NCBI RefSeq assembly: GCF_002261265.1
Contig: NZ_NEVK01000004.1
Location: forward strand, 372,001 to 436,000
Direction of reading: 5' to 3'
Source of the DNA: Bordetella genomosp. 7
GTDB lineage: Bacteria; Pseudomonadota; Gammaproteobacteria; Burkholderiales; Burkholderiaceae_B
Length of the DNA: 64,000 nucleotides
Part shown: positions 1 to 9,057 of the stretch, one piece after another
How the letters are laid out: the number at the start of each line of letters is the position of its first letter
How positions within the stretch are numbered: the first letter of the stretch is position 1
Notes under the pieces: model-generated
Seen by the model: the letters and a program-made list of their open reading frames with translations, nothing else
What the model was told of the DNA's origin: nothing
The model's database searches: none
Program-made: the position numbers and the translations under genes

Positions 1-230
1 GCACAGCCGCCGCACACGCCGAAATGCGGGCAGCGCGGCGCTACCCGCAGGGGTGACGGGCGCAGGACATCCTGGACGCGGGCGATTTCATACGACGGCT
101 TGCGCCTGACAGTTTCTGCAGTGACGCGCTCGCCGGGCAATGCGCCTTCGACAAATATGGCTTTGCCATCGCGGTGGGCGATTCCCCGGGCCTCCAGGTC
201 CAGGGATTCGATATTCAGTACTTCGGCCAT
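1..230 (-). CDS. rlmD: 23S rRNA (uracil-5-)-methyltransferase RlmD, N-terminal part (cut by window edge)
   Basis: Partial gene that starts at 230 and runs off the left edge. The visible ~76 residues begin [20 protein letters not shown] and look like a TRAM RNA-binding domain with the conserved motif EGALPGERV. They are followed by the start of the iron-sulfur cysteine cluster, [10 protein letters not shown]. This combination is typical of RlmD (RumA), which methylates U1939 of 23S rRNA using SAM and carries a [4Fe-4S] cluster. The SAM-binding catalytic domain lies outside the window. The TorF-type gene on the same strand stops only 71 bases upstream of this start, so the two could be co-transcribed. 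The family call is firm; the choice between RlmD and the RlmC/TrmA relatives rests on the TRAM domain and is good but not certain. Confidence 0.85.
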   Translation of the reverse strand, partial: MAEVLNIESLDLEARGIAHRDGKAIFVEGALPGERVTAETVRRKPSYEIARVQDVLRPSPLRVAPRCPHFGVCGGC

Positions 231-301
231 CTTGGGTAGGTCCAGGCTGATTCGGGCAACCGGCCATTGTAAAAGAAGCCGAAGTGCTGCGCGCGCGACG
301 T

Positions 302-1051
302 CTAGAAGCTGCGGCTGACGGAGAACACCGCGCCCAGCCGCCCCGACGGGTGGCCGTTCTTGGTGGGCAGCCAGTTGTCTTCGCTCGCCCCTACGGCGGC
401 CAGCCCCAGTACCCAGCCATTGAGGTCTTTGGTGACCCCCAGCTTGTAGTCCACATAATGGCCGATGGAATCGCCATCCATGTTCTGCTGCTTCTTCAGC
501 TTCTGGTAGCCCACGTGCGCCACCAGGCCCCAGCCTTCGCCCAGGTCGAAATTGGCCGTGCCGTCCAGATACCACGTGCCCTTCGTGTCGGGCGTGCTGA
601 AGAAATCGCTTGGCGTGTACGAATACTTCAGCGAGTAAGAGCCGTAGCTGAGCCCGACGTACAGATCCGTGTTGTTGTAGTTGCCGCCCTTGGGCGACGA
701 GGAACCGGGGTAGTAGTAATAGAGGGCGCCTACGTCAAGACCGATTCCGTGCCCCACTTCGCCCTTCCAGCCTCCGTAGAAGTCCATTTCCAGGTTGCCT
801 TCCGGAAACACGTAGTCGGACACATTCGAGTTCCAGTTGCCCACATAAAAGCCCGAACTGTGGGACAGATCGAAACCCACCTGCACGGCGGGACGGAAGT
901 TGGTCTGCGAGTATCCGCGGAAACGGTAGTCGTTGACGATGGTGGCGTTGCCGCTGAGCGAGAAGCCCGCGCCCAGGTCGGTTTCGGCGTATGAAGTGGC
1001 GGCGAATGCGGCGCAAAGCGCCAGGGGCAAGGCAAGCAGCGTGCGTTTCAT
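302..1051 (-). CDS. TorF family putative porin (outer-membrane beta-barrel)
   Basis: 249-residue exported protein. The start at 1051 was chosen because it opens a clean signal peptide ([20 protein letters not shown], cleavage near YAE); an upstream in-frame extension would be Arg-rich and unlike a leader. The mature protein is rich in Gly, Tyr, Asn and Asp in alternating patterns, with segments such as [18 protein letters not shown] and a C-terminal aromatic residue (VSRSF). These are hallmarks of an outer-membrane beta-barrel. The 'YRFRGYSQT' segment matches the family usually labelled conserved hypothetical/TorF putative porin (TIGR02001). No substrate can be inferred. Its own promoter is probably in the 332-base gap at 1052-1383. 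Confidence 0.8.
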   Translation of the reverse strand: MKRTLLALPLALCAAFAATSYAETDLGAGFSLSGNATIVNDYRFRGYSQTNFRPAVQVGFDLSHSSGFYVGNWNSNVSDYVFPEGNLEMDFYGGWKGEVGHGIGLDVGALYYYYPGSSSPKGGNYNNTDLYVGLSYGSYSLKYSYTPSDFFSTPDTKGTWYLDGTANFDLGEGWGLVAHVGYQKLKKQQNMDGDSIGHYVDYKLGVTKDLNGWVLGLAAVGASEDNWLPTKNGHPSGRLGAVFSVSRSF

Positions 1052-1383
1052 GGATGCGTATCCTGTGCGGAAAGGTCCGGAACGCCGGCGGGACTGCCGG
1101 TCTGGTGTTTCCGTGGCGCCCCGGTGAAGCGCCACTGGCCCTGTTCACAAAGCACCTTTCATGCCAACTCCGGACATGCTGCATGCGCCGTGTCGACAGG
1201 CTTGCCGCAGCGCTGCCATGCACCGTATCGGGGCTGCACGCACATTCTCGGAGCAATCCGCCGGCCGGGCTTGCGCCGGTCCGGGGCATGCCGCCAGATG
1301 CCGGCCTCGCGCGAAAAAAAAGCGGCCCATAGGGCCGCCCGCCGGCAGGTGCTGCGCGTCTGCGCAGCACACCCGCGTGCACG
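1052..1383. other. Intergenic gap between the porin and the Spy-like gene
   Basis: Non-coding stretch of 332 bases. It holds the terminator of the Spy-like gene near 1314-1338 and presumably the promoter of the porin gene nearer 1052. I see no convincing -35/-10 pair and no small gene with a credible start. Confidence 0.5.
1314..1338 (-). terminator. Rho-independent terminator of the Spy/CpxP-like gene
   Basis: Read on the minus strand, GCGGCCC-TAT-GGGCCGC forms a 7-bp GC stem with a 3-base loop, followed directly by a run of eight T. It lies about 45 bases past the stop of the gene at 1384. Confidence 0.85.
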
Positions 1384-1995
1384 TCAGTTGGCCGGCGCCG
1401 CGCTGGCCGCAGCAGGCTGCGCGGCAGAGCGCTCTTGCCTCTTGGCCTGCCTTTCCTGCATCTTGGCGATGCGCTGCTGCATCTTGTCGTGACGCGCCTT
1501 GACCCATTCGGCCACCTGCTTGCGTTGGCCATCGTTCAGAGTATCCCAGGCGGCCAGCCACTTGCCTTGAACCTCGCCGGCCTGCTGGCGGAATTGCTCG
1601 CGGCCTTCATCGGCGCTGGCCACGAGCGCCCGGGGGTCAAGCTTGCCATCAGCCAGCTGGCTCTTGAGCAGGTCGTGACGCTGGGCGCCGGCCTCGCGCA
1701 TGGATTTGCGCAGCGCATCCTGGGACCGCCGGGCGGCATCAAAAGCGGACTTCTGGCTGGCGTCGAGCTTCAGCGCTTCAACCTGCTTCTTGGAAAGCGG
1801 GCCGACACCGGGGATCATGAATCCATCCTTGTACATGCCGAAATGGTGATGGCCATGTTTGCCGCCGCGATGGTGGCGCTGGTCATGGCGCGCGCCGTCG
1901 GCATCGGGCGCCGCGAACGCAGGAGCTGTGAAGCCTGCGGCGGCCACGGCCAGGCCAAGGGCGGCAAGCGTAGAACGGATCGCGATTCGGGACAT
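1384..1995 (-). CDS. Spy/CpxP-like periplasmic protein with LTxxQ-type motifs
   Basis: 203-residue exported protein. The start at 1995 follows a good ribosome site (AAGGAGACC) and opens a signal peptide ending at AFA-AP. The mature N-terminus is His-rich (HDQRHHRGGKHGHHHFG), a plausible metal-binding segment. The rest is highly charged and helical, with two degenerate LTxxQ-like elements, LDASQKSAF and LNDGQRKQVAEW, as in Spy and CpxP, periplasmic chaperone/stress proteins. The C-terminal ~35 residues are a Lys/Arg/Gln helix and an Ala-rich tail. By family it may bind unfolded periplasmic proteins or metal; no two-component pair lies next to it. A terminator follows the stop. Confidence 0.75.
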   Translation of the reverse strand: MSRIAIRSTLAALGLAVAAAGFTAPAFAAPDADGARHDQRHHRGGKHGHHHFGMYKDGFMIPGVGPLSKKQVEALKLDASQKSAFDAARRSQDALRKSMREAGAQRHDLLKSQLADGKLDPRALVASADEGREQFRQQAGEVQGKWLAAWDTLNDGQRKQVAEWVKARHDKMQQRIAKMQERQAKRQERSAAQPAAASAAPAN

Positions 1996-2096
1996 AAAGG
2001 TCTCCTTGAAGTAGAACGCGAGACCATTGTCCGGCCGGGCCGGTTTCATGCGGGTTACTGGCAGCCCGCCCGATATTTCAGTTGGTTGCGGCCGCC

Positions 2097-2879
2097 CTAG
2101 CCCCCCGCGTTCCAGGCCGCCAGGTACTCGCGCCAGTGCGCGGCCTGGCTGCTCGCGAGGGTGTCGCGTACCAGCTGGACTTCGGCCTGGTATGCGTCGG
2201 TGTCGAGTTCGCCGCGCAGGAAACGGAAGCGGCAGTACACCAGCCAGGTGTTGACCACGTCGGTTTCACAGTAGGCGCGGATCTCGTCGGCCTTGCCCTG
2301 CTGCCATGCGGGCCACACCTGGCTGCCATCCATGCCCAGCTTGCCCGGAAAACCGCACAGCTTGGCCAATTCATCGAGCGGAGCATTGGCGCGGCCGTTG
2401 TACTTGGCCAGCAAGTCCATCAGGTCGATGTGGCGGTTGTGATATCGGCCCAGATAGTTGTTGAACTTGAACTCGCGGTCGTCTTCACCGGTATCCCAGT
2501 AGCGCGGGGCGGGCACGCCGTGGATCAGGCTGCGATAGTGCAGCACCGGCAGGTCGAAGCCCGAACCGTTCCAGCTGACCAGGCGCGGGGTGTAGCGTTC
2601 GATGGTCTTGAAAAACAGGCCGAGCAGCGTGGCCTCGGAGTCGCCCGGCTGGCCGAGTGTCTTGACGCGAAACCCCTGGTCGTCGCGGAACACGCAGCCG
2701 ATGACGGCCACGCGCTGCAGGTGCAGGGGCAGGAAATCGTGTCCCACCGTGTCGCGGCGCGCCTGGAAGGCGCGCTCTGCGACTTCGGCGTCCGGAACTT
2801 CGGGACCCCAGCCGTTCAGCTTGCGCAGCCCGTCGACATCAGGCAGCGTTTCGAGGTCGAACACGAGCGTGGGCGTCAT
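2097..2879 (-). CDS. Predicted 3'-5' exonuclease related to the PolB exonuclease domain (RNase H-like)
   Basis: 260 residues forming one DEDD-type exonuclease domain. Exo I is LVFDLETLPD at residues 5-14 (Asp and Glu for metal binding), Exo II is SWNGSGFDLPVL, and Exo III is around YCETDVVNTWLVY. The family is the stand-alone PolB-like exonuclease (PF10108 type), assumed to degrade single-stranded DNA. Its start overlaps the stop of nlpD by 4 bases (ATGA), so it is the last gene of a surE-pcm-nlpD-exonuclease operon. In many gammaproteobacteria rpoS follows nlpD; here this exonuclease takes that position. Confidence 0.85.
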   Translation of the reverse strand: MTPTLVFDLETLPDVDGLRKLNGWGPEVPDAEVAERAFQARRDTVGHDFLPLHLQRVAVIGCVFRDDQGFRVKTLGQPGDSEATLLGLFFKTIERYTPRLVSWNGSGFDLPVLHYRSLIHGVPAPRYWDTGEDDREFKFNNYLGRYHNRHIDLMDLLAKYNGRANAPLDELAKLCGFPGKLGMDGSQVWPAWQQGKADEIRAYCETDVVNTWLVYCRFRFLRGELDTDAYQAEVQLVRDTLASSQAAHWREYLAAWNAGG

Positions 2880-3730
2880 CGGGGCGGCAGATATTGCAGC
2901 GGGTCGACAGGCGTGCCCTGGCGGCGAATCTCGAAATGCAGGCGGGGCGACGTGGTGTCGCTCTGGCCGACTTCGGCGATCTTGGCGCCGCGCTTGACGG
3001 TTTGCCCGGTCTTGACCAGCAGCGTCTGGTTGTGCGCGTAGGCGGTGATGAAACCGTTCTGGTGGTTGATGATGATGAGATTGCCCAGGCCGCGCACGCC
3101 GTTGCCGCTGTACATGACCTTGCCGTCGGCCGCGGCGGCCACCGGATCGCCGAGCGAACCGCCGATGTCGATGCCTTTGGTGCTGCTGCTGAACGCTTGC
3201 AGAATGGGGCCGCTTGCCGGCCAGCCCCAGCTGATGAGGCTGGCGTCCGACGCGCGCGGCGGCGTGGGCACCGCGGCCGGCGCCTCGGCAGGCGGCGTAG
3301 CGGTGGCGGGCGGCTCGGGCTGGTCCAGCGGAACCGGCTTGGGCTCGGCGGACACGGCAGGGGTGACCGGCGTGGCGGGCGGCGTGCTGGCGCCAGCCGC
3401 GCTGCCGGACAATTTCAGCACCTGCCCCACCGACAACTGGTTGGCGTCGCTGATGTTGTTCCAGCGCTTGATCTCATCGATTCCCAGGTTATGCGCCCGG
3501 GCAATCTGGTATAGCGTGTCGCCCGGCTTGACGACATACGTGCCGCCCGGCTGCACCGACGCGGGTGGCTGGTTCGAGAGATCGACGACCGGGGCGCGGT
3601 TCTTGTTGAACGAGCACCCGGCCAGCAGTGCCAGGCTGAACATACCCGCCAGCCGCGCGGTTCGCGGCAAGCGCGCGGCGCGAACCGCGGGATAAGAAAG
3701 TTCGGTCAGTGGCAACTGCCCGTTGAGCAT
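2876..3730 (-). CDS. nlpD: NlpD-like lipoprotein: LysM domain plus degenerate M23 (LytM) domain
   Basis: 284 residues. The start at 3730 is preceded by AGGAGAAAC. A lipoprotein signal with lipobox LLAGC gives the lipidated Cys39. A LysM peptidoglycan-binding domain follows at about 65-108 (YVVKPGDTLYQIARAHNLG), then a Pro/Ala-rich linker, then an M23-like domain at about 185-284. The zinc-binding His-x3-Asp region reads GIDIGG and the distal HxH is LHFE. The metal site is therefore incomplete, as in E. coli NlpD, which activates the amidase AmiC instead of cutting peptidoglycan. Inferred role: activator of septal peptidoglycan amidase at the outer membrane. It lies downstream of pcm in the same operon, with a 17-base gap. 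Confidence 0.9.
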   Translation of the reverse strand: MLNGQLPLTELSYPAVRAARLPRTARLAGMFSLALLAGCSFNKNRAPVVDLSNQPPASVQPGGTYVVKPGDTLYQIARAHNLGIDEIKRWNNISDANQLSVGQVLKLSGSAAGASTPPATPVTPAVSAEPKPVPLDQPEPPATATPPAEAPAAVPTPPRASDASLISWGWPASGPILQAFSSSTKGIDIGGSLGDPVAAAADGKVMYSGNGVRGLGNLIIINHQNGFITAYAHNQTLLVKTGQTVKRGAKIAEVGQSDTTSPRLHFEIRRQGTPVDPLQYLPPR

Positions 3731-3747
3731 GTGTTTCTCCTGGTAGC

Positions 3748-4563
3748 TCAAGATTGTATTCCGGCCCTGAGCGGGACGAAGCGGACGGCTTCGAGCTCGG
3801 TGCGCTTCCAGCTGGCGGCGCCCGTACGTTCGATGAGCACCAGCCGCTGGCTGGATCCGCCTTCGGGTGCGATCAGACGGCCGCCCATCGCCAGCTGCGT
3901 CAGCAACGCCTGGGGGATGGACAGCCCGGCCGCAGCCACAACAATAGCATCGAAAGGCGCGGCGCCGGGCAGGCCCAGCATGCCGTCGCCATGGACCAGC
4001 CGTACGCGCGTGGTCAGCCGCAAGGCGCGCAGATGGGTGCGGGCCAGTTCGAACAGGCCCCGGATGCGCTCGATGGCGTGCACATCGCGCACGAACTGCG
4101 CGAGTACCGCGGCTTGATAACCGCAACCTGCGCCGACCTCGAGCACGCGCGTAGGCGTACGGTCTTCGCAGGCGGCGGCGATCATGCGCGCCACCACCCA
4201 GGGCTGTGAAATTGTCTGAGAATGGCCGATAGGCAACGCGGCGTCTTCATAGGCCCGGCTGGCCAACGCCTCGTCGACGAAAATGTGGCGCGGCACGGCG
4301 GCCATGGCATTGAGTACGCGCTCATCGCTGATGCCCTGGCTGCGCAGACGCTGCACCATGGCATGGCGCAGGCGGTCGGAGTTCAACCCCAGGTTGCCGC
4401 CCTGCCCTGCTGCCCCGCCGGCTGGCGCAGGCCGCGCCAGCGTGGGGGGCGAGATGCGGGTATTGCTGTTGGCCGCGGTAATGCCGGGCGCAAGCGCCGT
4501 AGATCCATACTGGGCCTGGCGCGGACGCGACGCGGCGCCGGGAGGTGTCACTGGCTTGCGCAT
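3748..4563 (-). CDS. pcm: Protein-L-isoaspartate O-methyltransferase
   Basis: 271 residues. It repairs isoaspartyl residues in damaged proteins using SAM. The SAM-binding motif I is [11 protein letters not shown] at about 140-150; other family segments are [18 protein letters not shown] and [11 protein letters not shown]-like [11 protein letters not shown]. The start at 4563 (MRKPVTPPG) lies 16 bases inside the end of surE, a normal operon overlap. A longer reading into surE would be Arg-rich and is rejected. Compared with the usual ~210 residues there is an N-terminal extension of about 60 residues rich in Pro, Ala and Gly, probably disordered. The surE-pcm-nlpD order is conserved across proteobacteria. 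Confidence 0.92.
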   Translation of the reverse strand: MRKPVTPPGAASRPRQAQYGSTALAPGITAANSNTRISPPTLARPAPAGGAAGQGGNLGLNSDRLRHAMVQRLRSQGISDERVLNAMAAVPRHIFVDEALASRAYEDAALPIGHSQTISQPWVVARMIAAACEDRTPTRVLEVGAGCGYQAAVLAQFVRDVHAIERIRGLFELARTHLRALRLTTRVRLVHGDGMLGLPGAAPFDAIVVAAAGLSIPQALLTQLAMGGRLIAPEGGSSQRLVLIERTGAASWKRTELEAVRFVPLRAGIQS

Positions 4564-5306
4564 AGCGGTTCCGCCCATTGCCGGACTTCGTCGAGCTGGC
4601 TGTGCTGTGTCAGGTCCAGGCGCAACGGGGTGATAGACACCGCGCCCTGCGTCACGGCATGAAAGTCGGTGCCGGGCGCGGCATCCGCGGCCAGGCCCAC
4701 GCGGCCGATCCAATACACCGTATCTCCGTAAGGCGTGGTGGTGCGCACCACCGGCTCGGACGGATGGCGCTTGCCCAGCCGCGTGACCTCGATGCCGCTG
4801 ATAGCCTCGTACGGCAGGCTGGGGATATTGACATTGAGCAGCAGGGGCGCGGCCAGGCGTTGGGCGATCTGCCTTTCAACGATCTGGCGCGCAATGCGGG
4901 CGGCCGCGTCAATGTGTTGCCAGCCCTTTTCGACCAGCGAGAACGCGATGGCCGGGATGCCGAACAGGTATCCCTCGGCCGCAGCGGCCACGGTGCCGGA
5001 ATACAGGGTGTCGTCGCCCATATTGGCGCCGTTGTTGATACCCGACACCACCAGGTCGGGGCGGGCGTCCATGAGGCCCGTGAGCGCGACGTGTACACAA
5101 TCGGAAGGCGTTCCGTTGACACACACAAAGCCGTTGGCGGCGGTGCGCACGGTGAGCGGACGATTCAGCGTAAGCGAATTCGAGGCGCCGCTGTGATTGG
5201 TTTCGGGCGCCACGACAGTCAGTTCGCCCAGCCCCTGCAGGGCCTGAACCAGGGCTTCCAGGCCTGGCGCCGTATAGCCATCGTCGTTAGAAACCAGAAT
5301 CCGCAT
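4548..5306 (-). CDS. surE: 5'/3'-nucleotidase SurE
   Basis: 252 residues, the normal family length. Metal-dependent nucleoside monophosphatase linked to stationary-phase survival. The start at 5306 puts the catalytic acidic pair at the N-terminus ([16 protein letters not shown], Asp8-Asp9). Further family motifs are [15 protein letters not shown] (Ser at the metal site), [13 protein letters not shown] (metal-binding Asn) and the [11 protein letters not shown] segment. It is the first gene of the surE-pcm-nlpD-exonuclease operon. The divergent plsY starts 202 bases away, so promoters for both directions sit in 5307-5508. Confidence 0.95.
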   Translation of the reverse strand: MRILVSNDDGYTAPGLEALVQALQGLGELTVVAPETNHSGASNSLTLNRPLTVRTAANGFVCVNGTPSDCVHVALTGLMDARPDLVVSGINNGANMGDDTLYSGTVAAAAEGYLFGIPAIAFSLVEKGWQHIDAAARIARQIVERQIAQRLAAPLLLNVNIPSLPYEAISGIEVTRLGKRHPSEPVVRTTTPYGDTVYWIGRVGLAADAAPGTDFHAVTQGAVSITPLRLDLTQHSQLDEVRQWAEPLCASQ

Positions 5307-5508
5307 TGTGCATCCAGAAGAAAGCGCACTCATTGAAACGCGACCGATTGTACCGCCGTAATGCTGCCGGCCAGTGTCCGGAACACCACGGGAGCCGGGC
5401 CGCAGTCTGGCCTTATGGATAACCCGCAGACGCCGCCGCGGGCTGCGCGGTAGAATCCGCAGCCACGAGCTCTATGCGAGCGATCAGCTATCAAAACGGA
5501 CTTCAGTC

Positions 5509-6150
5509 ATGGTGCAGACAGCCCCTTCGTTCTTCTTCAGCGCGGCGCTTGTCGCCCTGGCCTACCTGATCGGGTCCATCCCCTTCGCGGTGGTGGTCAG
5601 CAAGCTGATGGGCCTGAAAGACCCGCGCAGCTACGGCTCGAAGAACCCTGGCGCCACCAATGTGCTGCGCTCGGGCAGCAAGGCCGCGGCCGCGCTGACG
5701 CTCGTGGGCGATGCCGCCAAGGGCTGGTTTGCACTGTGGCTGGCGCAGGCGCTGGCGCCGGGCCTGACCTGGAACGCGTTCGCCATGGTGGCGCTGGCCG
5801 CCTTTCTGGGCCATCTGTACCCGGTATTCCTGGGCTTTCGCGGAGGCAAGGGCGTCGCGACCGCCCTGGGCATCCTGCTGGCCATCCATCCCGGCCTGGC
5901 GCTGGCAACCGCGGCCACGTGGGTGATCGTGGCGGTATTCACCCGCTATTCGTCGCTGGCCGCCCTGGTGGCCGCGTTTTTCGCGCCCGTGTACTACCTG
6001 TTCGGTTCCGGCGTGGCGTGGTACGCCCAGGCGCCCATCGGCGTGGCGCTGGGCGTCATTACCATTTTGCTGTTCTACCGGCACCGCGCCAATATTGCAC
6101 GGCTGATGGCCGGCACAGAAAGCCGCATCGGCAGCCGTAAAAAAGCCTAG
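5509..6150 (+). CDS. plsY: Glycerol-3-phosphate acyltransferase PlsY
   Basis: 213 residues, an integral membrane protein with about five hydrophobic segments. It transfers the acyl group of acyl-phosphate to sn-glycerol 3-phosphate, the first step of phospholipid synthesis. All three family motifs are visible: Motif 1 [24 protein letters not shown] (seen across residues 24-47), motif 2 [17 protein letters not shown], and a C-terminal [16 protein letters not shown]. The start was chosen at 5509 because the family begins directly before the first membrane segment. A TAGAAT sequence at 5451-5456 could be a -10 element. Its stop overlaps that of convergent tsaD. Confidence 0.95.
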   Translation: MVQTAPSFFFSAALVALAYLIGSIPFAVVVSKLMGLKDPRSYGSKNPGATNVLRSGSKAAAALTLVGDAAKGWFALWLAQALAPGLTWNAFAMVALAAFLGHLYPVFLGFRGGKGVATALGILLAIHPGLALATAATWVIVAVFTRYSSLAALVAAFFAPVYYLFGSGVAWYAQAPIGVALGVITILLFYRHRANIARLMAGTESRIGSRKKA

Positions 6151-7199
6151 CGCGCGGGGGCCGCGTCCGCGCCAATGTCGGCCAGGTCCCAGCGGGGCCG
6201 CACGGTAAACGCGTGCTGGCCGGCGCGCAGCGTGGCCAGGCCCGCCTTGACCCGCTCGGCCGCGGCAAAGGCGATCATGGCGCCATTGTCGGTGCACAGT
6301 GACAGCGGCGGGAAATAGGCGCGTGCGCCCAAGGGCTTCAAGGCGCGCGCGAGCTGTTCGCGCAACTGTTCGTTGGCGCCCACCCCTCCGGCCACCACCA
6401 GGCGCTTCAGCCCCGTTTGCTTGAGCGCGCGCGCGGACTTGGCCACCAGCACTTCAACAATCGCCGCCTGCGTGGCCGCCGCCAGGTCGGCGCGCGCGGC
6501 ATCATCCAGCCCCCCTTCGCGCTCGGCCTCTTTTACCCGCGTCAGGACGGCGGTTTTCAGGCCGCTGAAGCTGAAGTCCAGGTCGCCGCTGTGCAGCATG
6601 GGGCGCGGCAGGACGAAACGCTGCGCATTGCCGTGGGACGCCAGGCGCGCCAGCGCCGGCCCGCCGGGGTACCCCAGGCCCAGCAGCTTGGCCGACTTGT
6701 CGAACGCCTCGCCCGCCGCGTCATCCAGGGTTTCGCCCAGCAAGGCGTAGCGGCCCACGCCGTCCACACGCATCAGCTGCGTATGGCCGCCCGACACCAG
6801 CAGCGCCACAAAAGGGAAATCGGGGCGCGGATCATCCAGCAGAGGCGACAGCAAATGCCCTTCCAGGTGATGAATGGGAATGGCAGGCAGTCCGCGGGCC
6901 CAGGCAAATGCCTGCGCCACACTGGCGCCGACCAGCAAGGCCCCGGCCAGGCCCGGCCCGGCCGTGTAGGCCACCGCGTCGACATCCTGCAGGCCCAGGC
7001 CCGCATCGGCCAGAACCTGGCGGGCCAGCGGCACTGTGCGGCGGATATGGTCGCGCGAGGCGAGCTCGGGCACCACGCCGCCGTATTCCTGATGCATGGC
7101 GATCTGGGTATGTAGCGCGTGCGAGAGCAAACCGCGTTCGGTGCATACGGCCGCCACGCCGGTTTCATCACACGAACTTTCAAAGCCTAGGATGATCAT
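6147..7199 (-). CDS. tsaD: tRNA N6-adenosine threonylcarbamoyltransferase TsaD
   Basis: 350 residues. With TsaB and TsaE it transfers threonylcarbamoyl onto A37 of ANN-decoding tRNAs. It starts at 7199 with [16 protein letters not shown], the canonical TsaD N-terminus; an upstream extension is rejected. The metal-binding HLEGH motif is present in [14 protein letters not shown], and the ASKHA-fold segments [12 protein letters not shown] and [14 protein letters not shown] are clear. The gene converges on plsY with stop codons overlapping by three bases (shared CTAG). The divergent purine permease starts 75 bases upstream. Confidence 0.96.
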   Translation of the reverse strand: MIILGFESSCDETGVAAVCTERGLLSHALHTQIAMHQEYGGVVPELASRDHIRRTVPLARQVLADAGLGLQDVDAVAYTAGPGLAGALLVGASVAQAFAWARGLPAIPIHHLEGHLLSPLLDDPRPDFPFVALLVSGGHTQLMRVDGVGRYALLGETLDDAAGEAFDKSAKLLGLGYPGGPALARLASHGNAQRFVLPRPMLHSGDLDFSFSGLKTAVLTRVKEAEREGGLDDAARADLAAATQAAIVEVLVAKSARALKQTGLKRLVVAGGVGANEQLREQLARALKPLGARAYFPPLSLCTDNGAMIAFAAAERVKAGLATLRAGQHAFTVRPRWDLADIGADAAPAR

Positions 7200-7274
7200 G
7201 GCAGGAAGTTTACATCTGGTGCGAAAATGGCGGCTTTCTAACACCGCGCCTACCAATTACCGGGGAACCGAAAA

Positions 7275-8567
7275 ATGCTGGAGAAGCTATTCAAACTGCG
7301 CGAGCACGGTACCAATGCCCGTACCGAGATCGTCGCCGGCCTGACGACATTCCTGACGATGTCCTACATCATCTTCGTCAATCCGGATATCTTGTCGTCA
7401 ACCGGCATGGACCGTAATGCCGTGTTTGTCGCCACATGCCTGGCCGCCGCGCTGGGCACTCTGATCATGGCGCTGGTGGCCAACTGGCCCATCGGGATGG
7501 CGCCTGGCATGGGCCTGAATGCCTTCTTCGCGTTCACCGTGGTCAAGACCATGGGCTATACCTGGGAACAGGCGCTGGGCGCAGTGTTCATCTCCGGCGT
7601 GATCTTCCTGCTGCTTACCGTTACCGGCGCGCGCGGATGGCTGATCAAGGGCATTCCGCATTCGCTGCGCAGCGCCATCGCGGCCGGCATCGGGCTGTTC
7701 CTGGCCATTATCGCGCTGTCCAACGCCGGTATCGTGGTGGCGCATCCGGCTACCAAGGTAACCTTGGGCGACCTGCGCGGCCACGGCCCGCTGTTCGCCA
7801 TTCTGGGGTTCTTCATCATCGCAGCGCTGGACGCATTGCGCGTGCGCGGAGCCATCCTGATCGGCATCCTGGCCGTCACGCTGCTGTCCATGGCCCTGGG
7901 CTACAACGAATTCCACGGCGTCTTCTCGTCGCCGCCCAGCCTGGCGCCCACGTTCATGCAACTGGACATCATGGGCGCCCTGCACACGGGCTTCGTGCAC
8001 GTGATCCTGGTGTTCGTGCTGGTTGAAGTCTTCGACGCCACCGGCACGCTGATGGGCGTGGCCAAGCGGGCCGGCCTGGTGCCCGAAGACCGCCCCAACC
8101 GCCTGGGCCGCGCGCTCTTCGCAGACAGCACCGCCATCGTGGCCGGCTCCGTGCTGGGCACCAGCAGCACAACCGCATATGTCGAAAGCGCCTCGGGCGT
8201 ACAAGCCGGCGGCCGCACCGGCCTGACGGCACTGGTGGTCGGCGTGCTGTTCCTGGCCGCACTGTTCATTTCGCCGCTTGCCGGCTCGGTGCCCGCCTAC
8301 GCCACGGCGCCCGCCCTGCTCTATGTGGCGGGCCTGATGATGCGCGAGCTGATCGATATCGACTGGAACGAAGTGTCCGAAGCCACTCCCGCGGCTTTGA
8401 CGGCGCTGATCATGCCATTCACCTATTCGATCGCCAACGGGCTGGCCTTCGGGTTCATCAGCTACGTCGTGCTCAAGACCTGCACCGGCCGCGCCCGCGA
8501 AGTCCATGCCGCCACGTGGCTGGTGGCAGCGCTGTTCGTCATACGGTACGCATTCTTCCCCGAGTGA
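7275..8567 (+). CDS. NCS2 family purine permease (AzgA/PbuG-like adenine/guanine/hypoxanthine transporter)
   Basis: 430 residues with about 12-13 hydrophobic segments. Family signatures are GLTTFLTMSYIIFVNPDIL near the N-terminus, GMAPGMGLNAFFAFTVV (substrate-site motif of the AzgA branch), GTSSTTAYVESASGVQAGGR and ALTALIMPFTYSIANGLAFG. The AzgA subfamily imports adenine, guanine or hypoxanthine with protons; the exact purine cannot be read from sequence. The ATG at 7275 is the only sensible start. Nothing downstream is co-directional for 870 bases; a repeat-rich block follows the stop. Confidence 0.88.
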   Translation: MLEKLFKLREHGTNARTEIVAGLTTFLTMSYIIFVNPDILSSTGMDRNAVFVATCLAAALGTLIMALVANWPIGMAPGMGLNAFFAFTVVKTMGYTWEQALGAVFISGVIFLLLTVTGARGWLIKGIPHSLRSAIAAGIGLFLAIIALSNAGIVVAHPATKVTLGDLRGHGPLFAILGFFIIAALDALRVRGAILIGILAVTLLSMALGYNEFHGVFSSPPSLAPTFMQLDIMGALHTGFVHVILVFVLVEVFDATGTLMGVAKRAGLVPEDRPNRLGRALFADSTAIVAGSVLGTSSTTAYVESASGVQAGGRTGLTALVVGVLFLAALFISPLAGSVPAYATAPALLYVAGLMMRELIDIDWNEVSEATPAALTALIMPFTYSIANGLAFGFISYVVLKTCTGRAREVHAATWLVAALFVIRYAFFPE

Positions 8568-8613
8568 CGGATAGAGCATGAAGCGAGTGCAGCTCGCTGC
8601 GGGAACCGGTCTC

Positions 8614-8825
8614 GGTGTCTGACACCCTTCGGGAGTCAGACACCTGACGAAGTCCGCGAGACCCAGGCTTCCTGGTCGGGGCGGCTGATCGCGGTGTCTG
8701 ACACCCTTCGATCTCGATGTCTGACACCCTTCGGGAGTCAGACACCTGACGAAGTCGGCGAGACCCAGGCTTGCTGGTCGTGGTGCCTGATCGCGGTGTC
8801 TGACTCCCTTCGGGTGTCAGACACC
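8614..8825. repeat. Palindromic repeat cluster 1a: three full units and one half unit in tandem
   Basis: Full units lie at 8614-8644, 8718-8746 and 8795-8825; a left half-unit lies at 8693-8710. Each full unit pairs GGTGTCTGAC (or its last 8 bases) with GTCAGACACC, around a short inner stem CCC/GGG and loop TTC. An A-A mismatch separates the two stems; the unit at 8795 has T-T instead. The 48-base spacers at 8645-8692 and 8747-8794 are near-identical (TGACGAAGTC.GCGAGACCC...), so spacer plus palindrome was duplicated together. Confidence 0.9.
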
Positions 8826-8881
8826 TGGCGGATATGCGCGCCCGCGCGAGAACGACACCGCTCCATCGCTTTCTTGCCACA

Positions 8882-9012
8882 GTCCCGCGCCGTGGGGGCT
8901 TGCAGGGCGGCGCGTTGGGCGGCGGGGCAGCCGGCGCAGCCGGCCGAGGGCGCCTGCATGCGCCCGAGCCCGACGCACGTGCGCCGCCCTGCAAGCCCCC
9001 ACGGCGCGGGAC
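8882..9012. repeat. Perfect 32-bp inverted repeat with 67-base GC-rich spacer
   Basis: The left arm 8882-8913 begins GTCCCGCGCCGTGGGGGCTT. The right arm 8981-9012 is its exact reverse complement. The spacer holds a smaller hairpin, GGGCGC (8948-8953) with GCGCCC (8960-8965). The whole would fold into a long hairpin as RNA or a cruciform as DNA. It is flanked on both sides by TGTCTGAC palindromes. No target-site duplication is seen at the arm ends and no reading frame resembles a transposase. Confidence 0.9.
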
Positions 9013-9057
9013 GGCGCCAGAACCGAACAAGGCCGCGACTGCTTACCGGTGTCTCGA

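Noticed and set aside
100-318. Small plus-strand gene at the left edge
   Set aside because: Opposite the start of rlmD, whose TRAM and cysteine motifs are clear.
8614-8644. Hyper-stable UUCG tetraloop at the tip of the palindromes
   Set aside because: The CTTCGG word is present in some units, but the symmetric fold leaves a 3-base TTC loop, and cluster 3 has TAC/GTA instead, so a tetraloop is not conserved.
8614-8825. CRISPR-like array
   Set aside because: Repeats are palindromic with near-identical spacers and there are no cas genes; spacers in a CRISPR array would be unique.
8882-9012. Insertion sequence or MITE
   Set aside because: No transposase and no target-site duplication at the arm ends, so a mobile element cannot be claimed from one copy.
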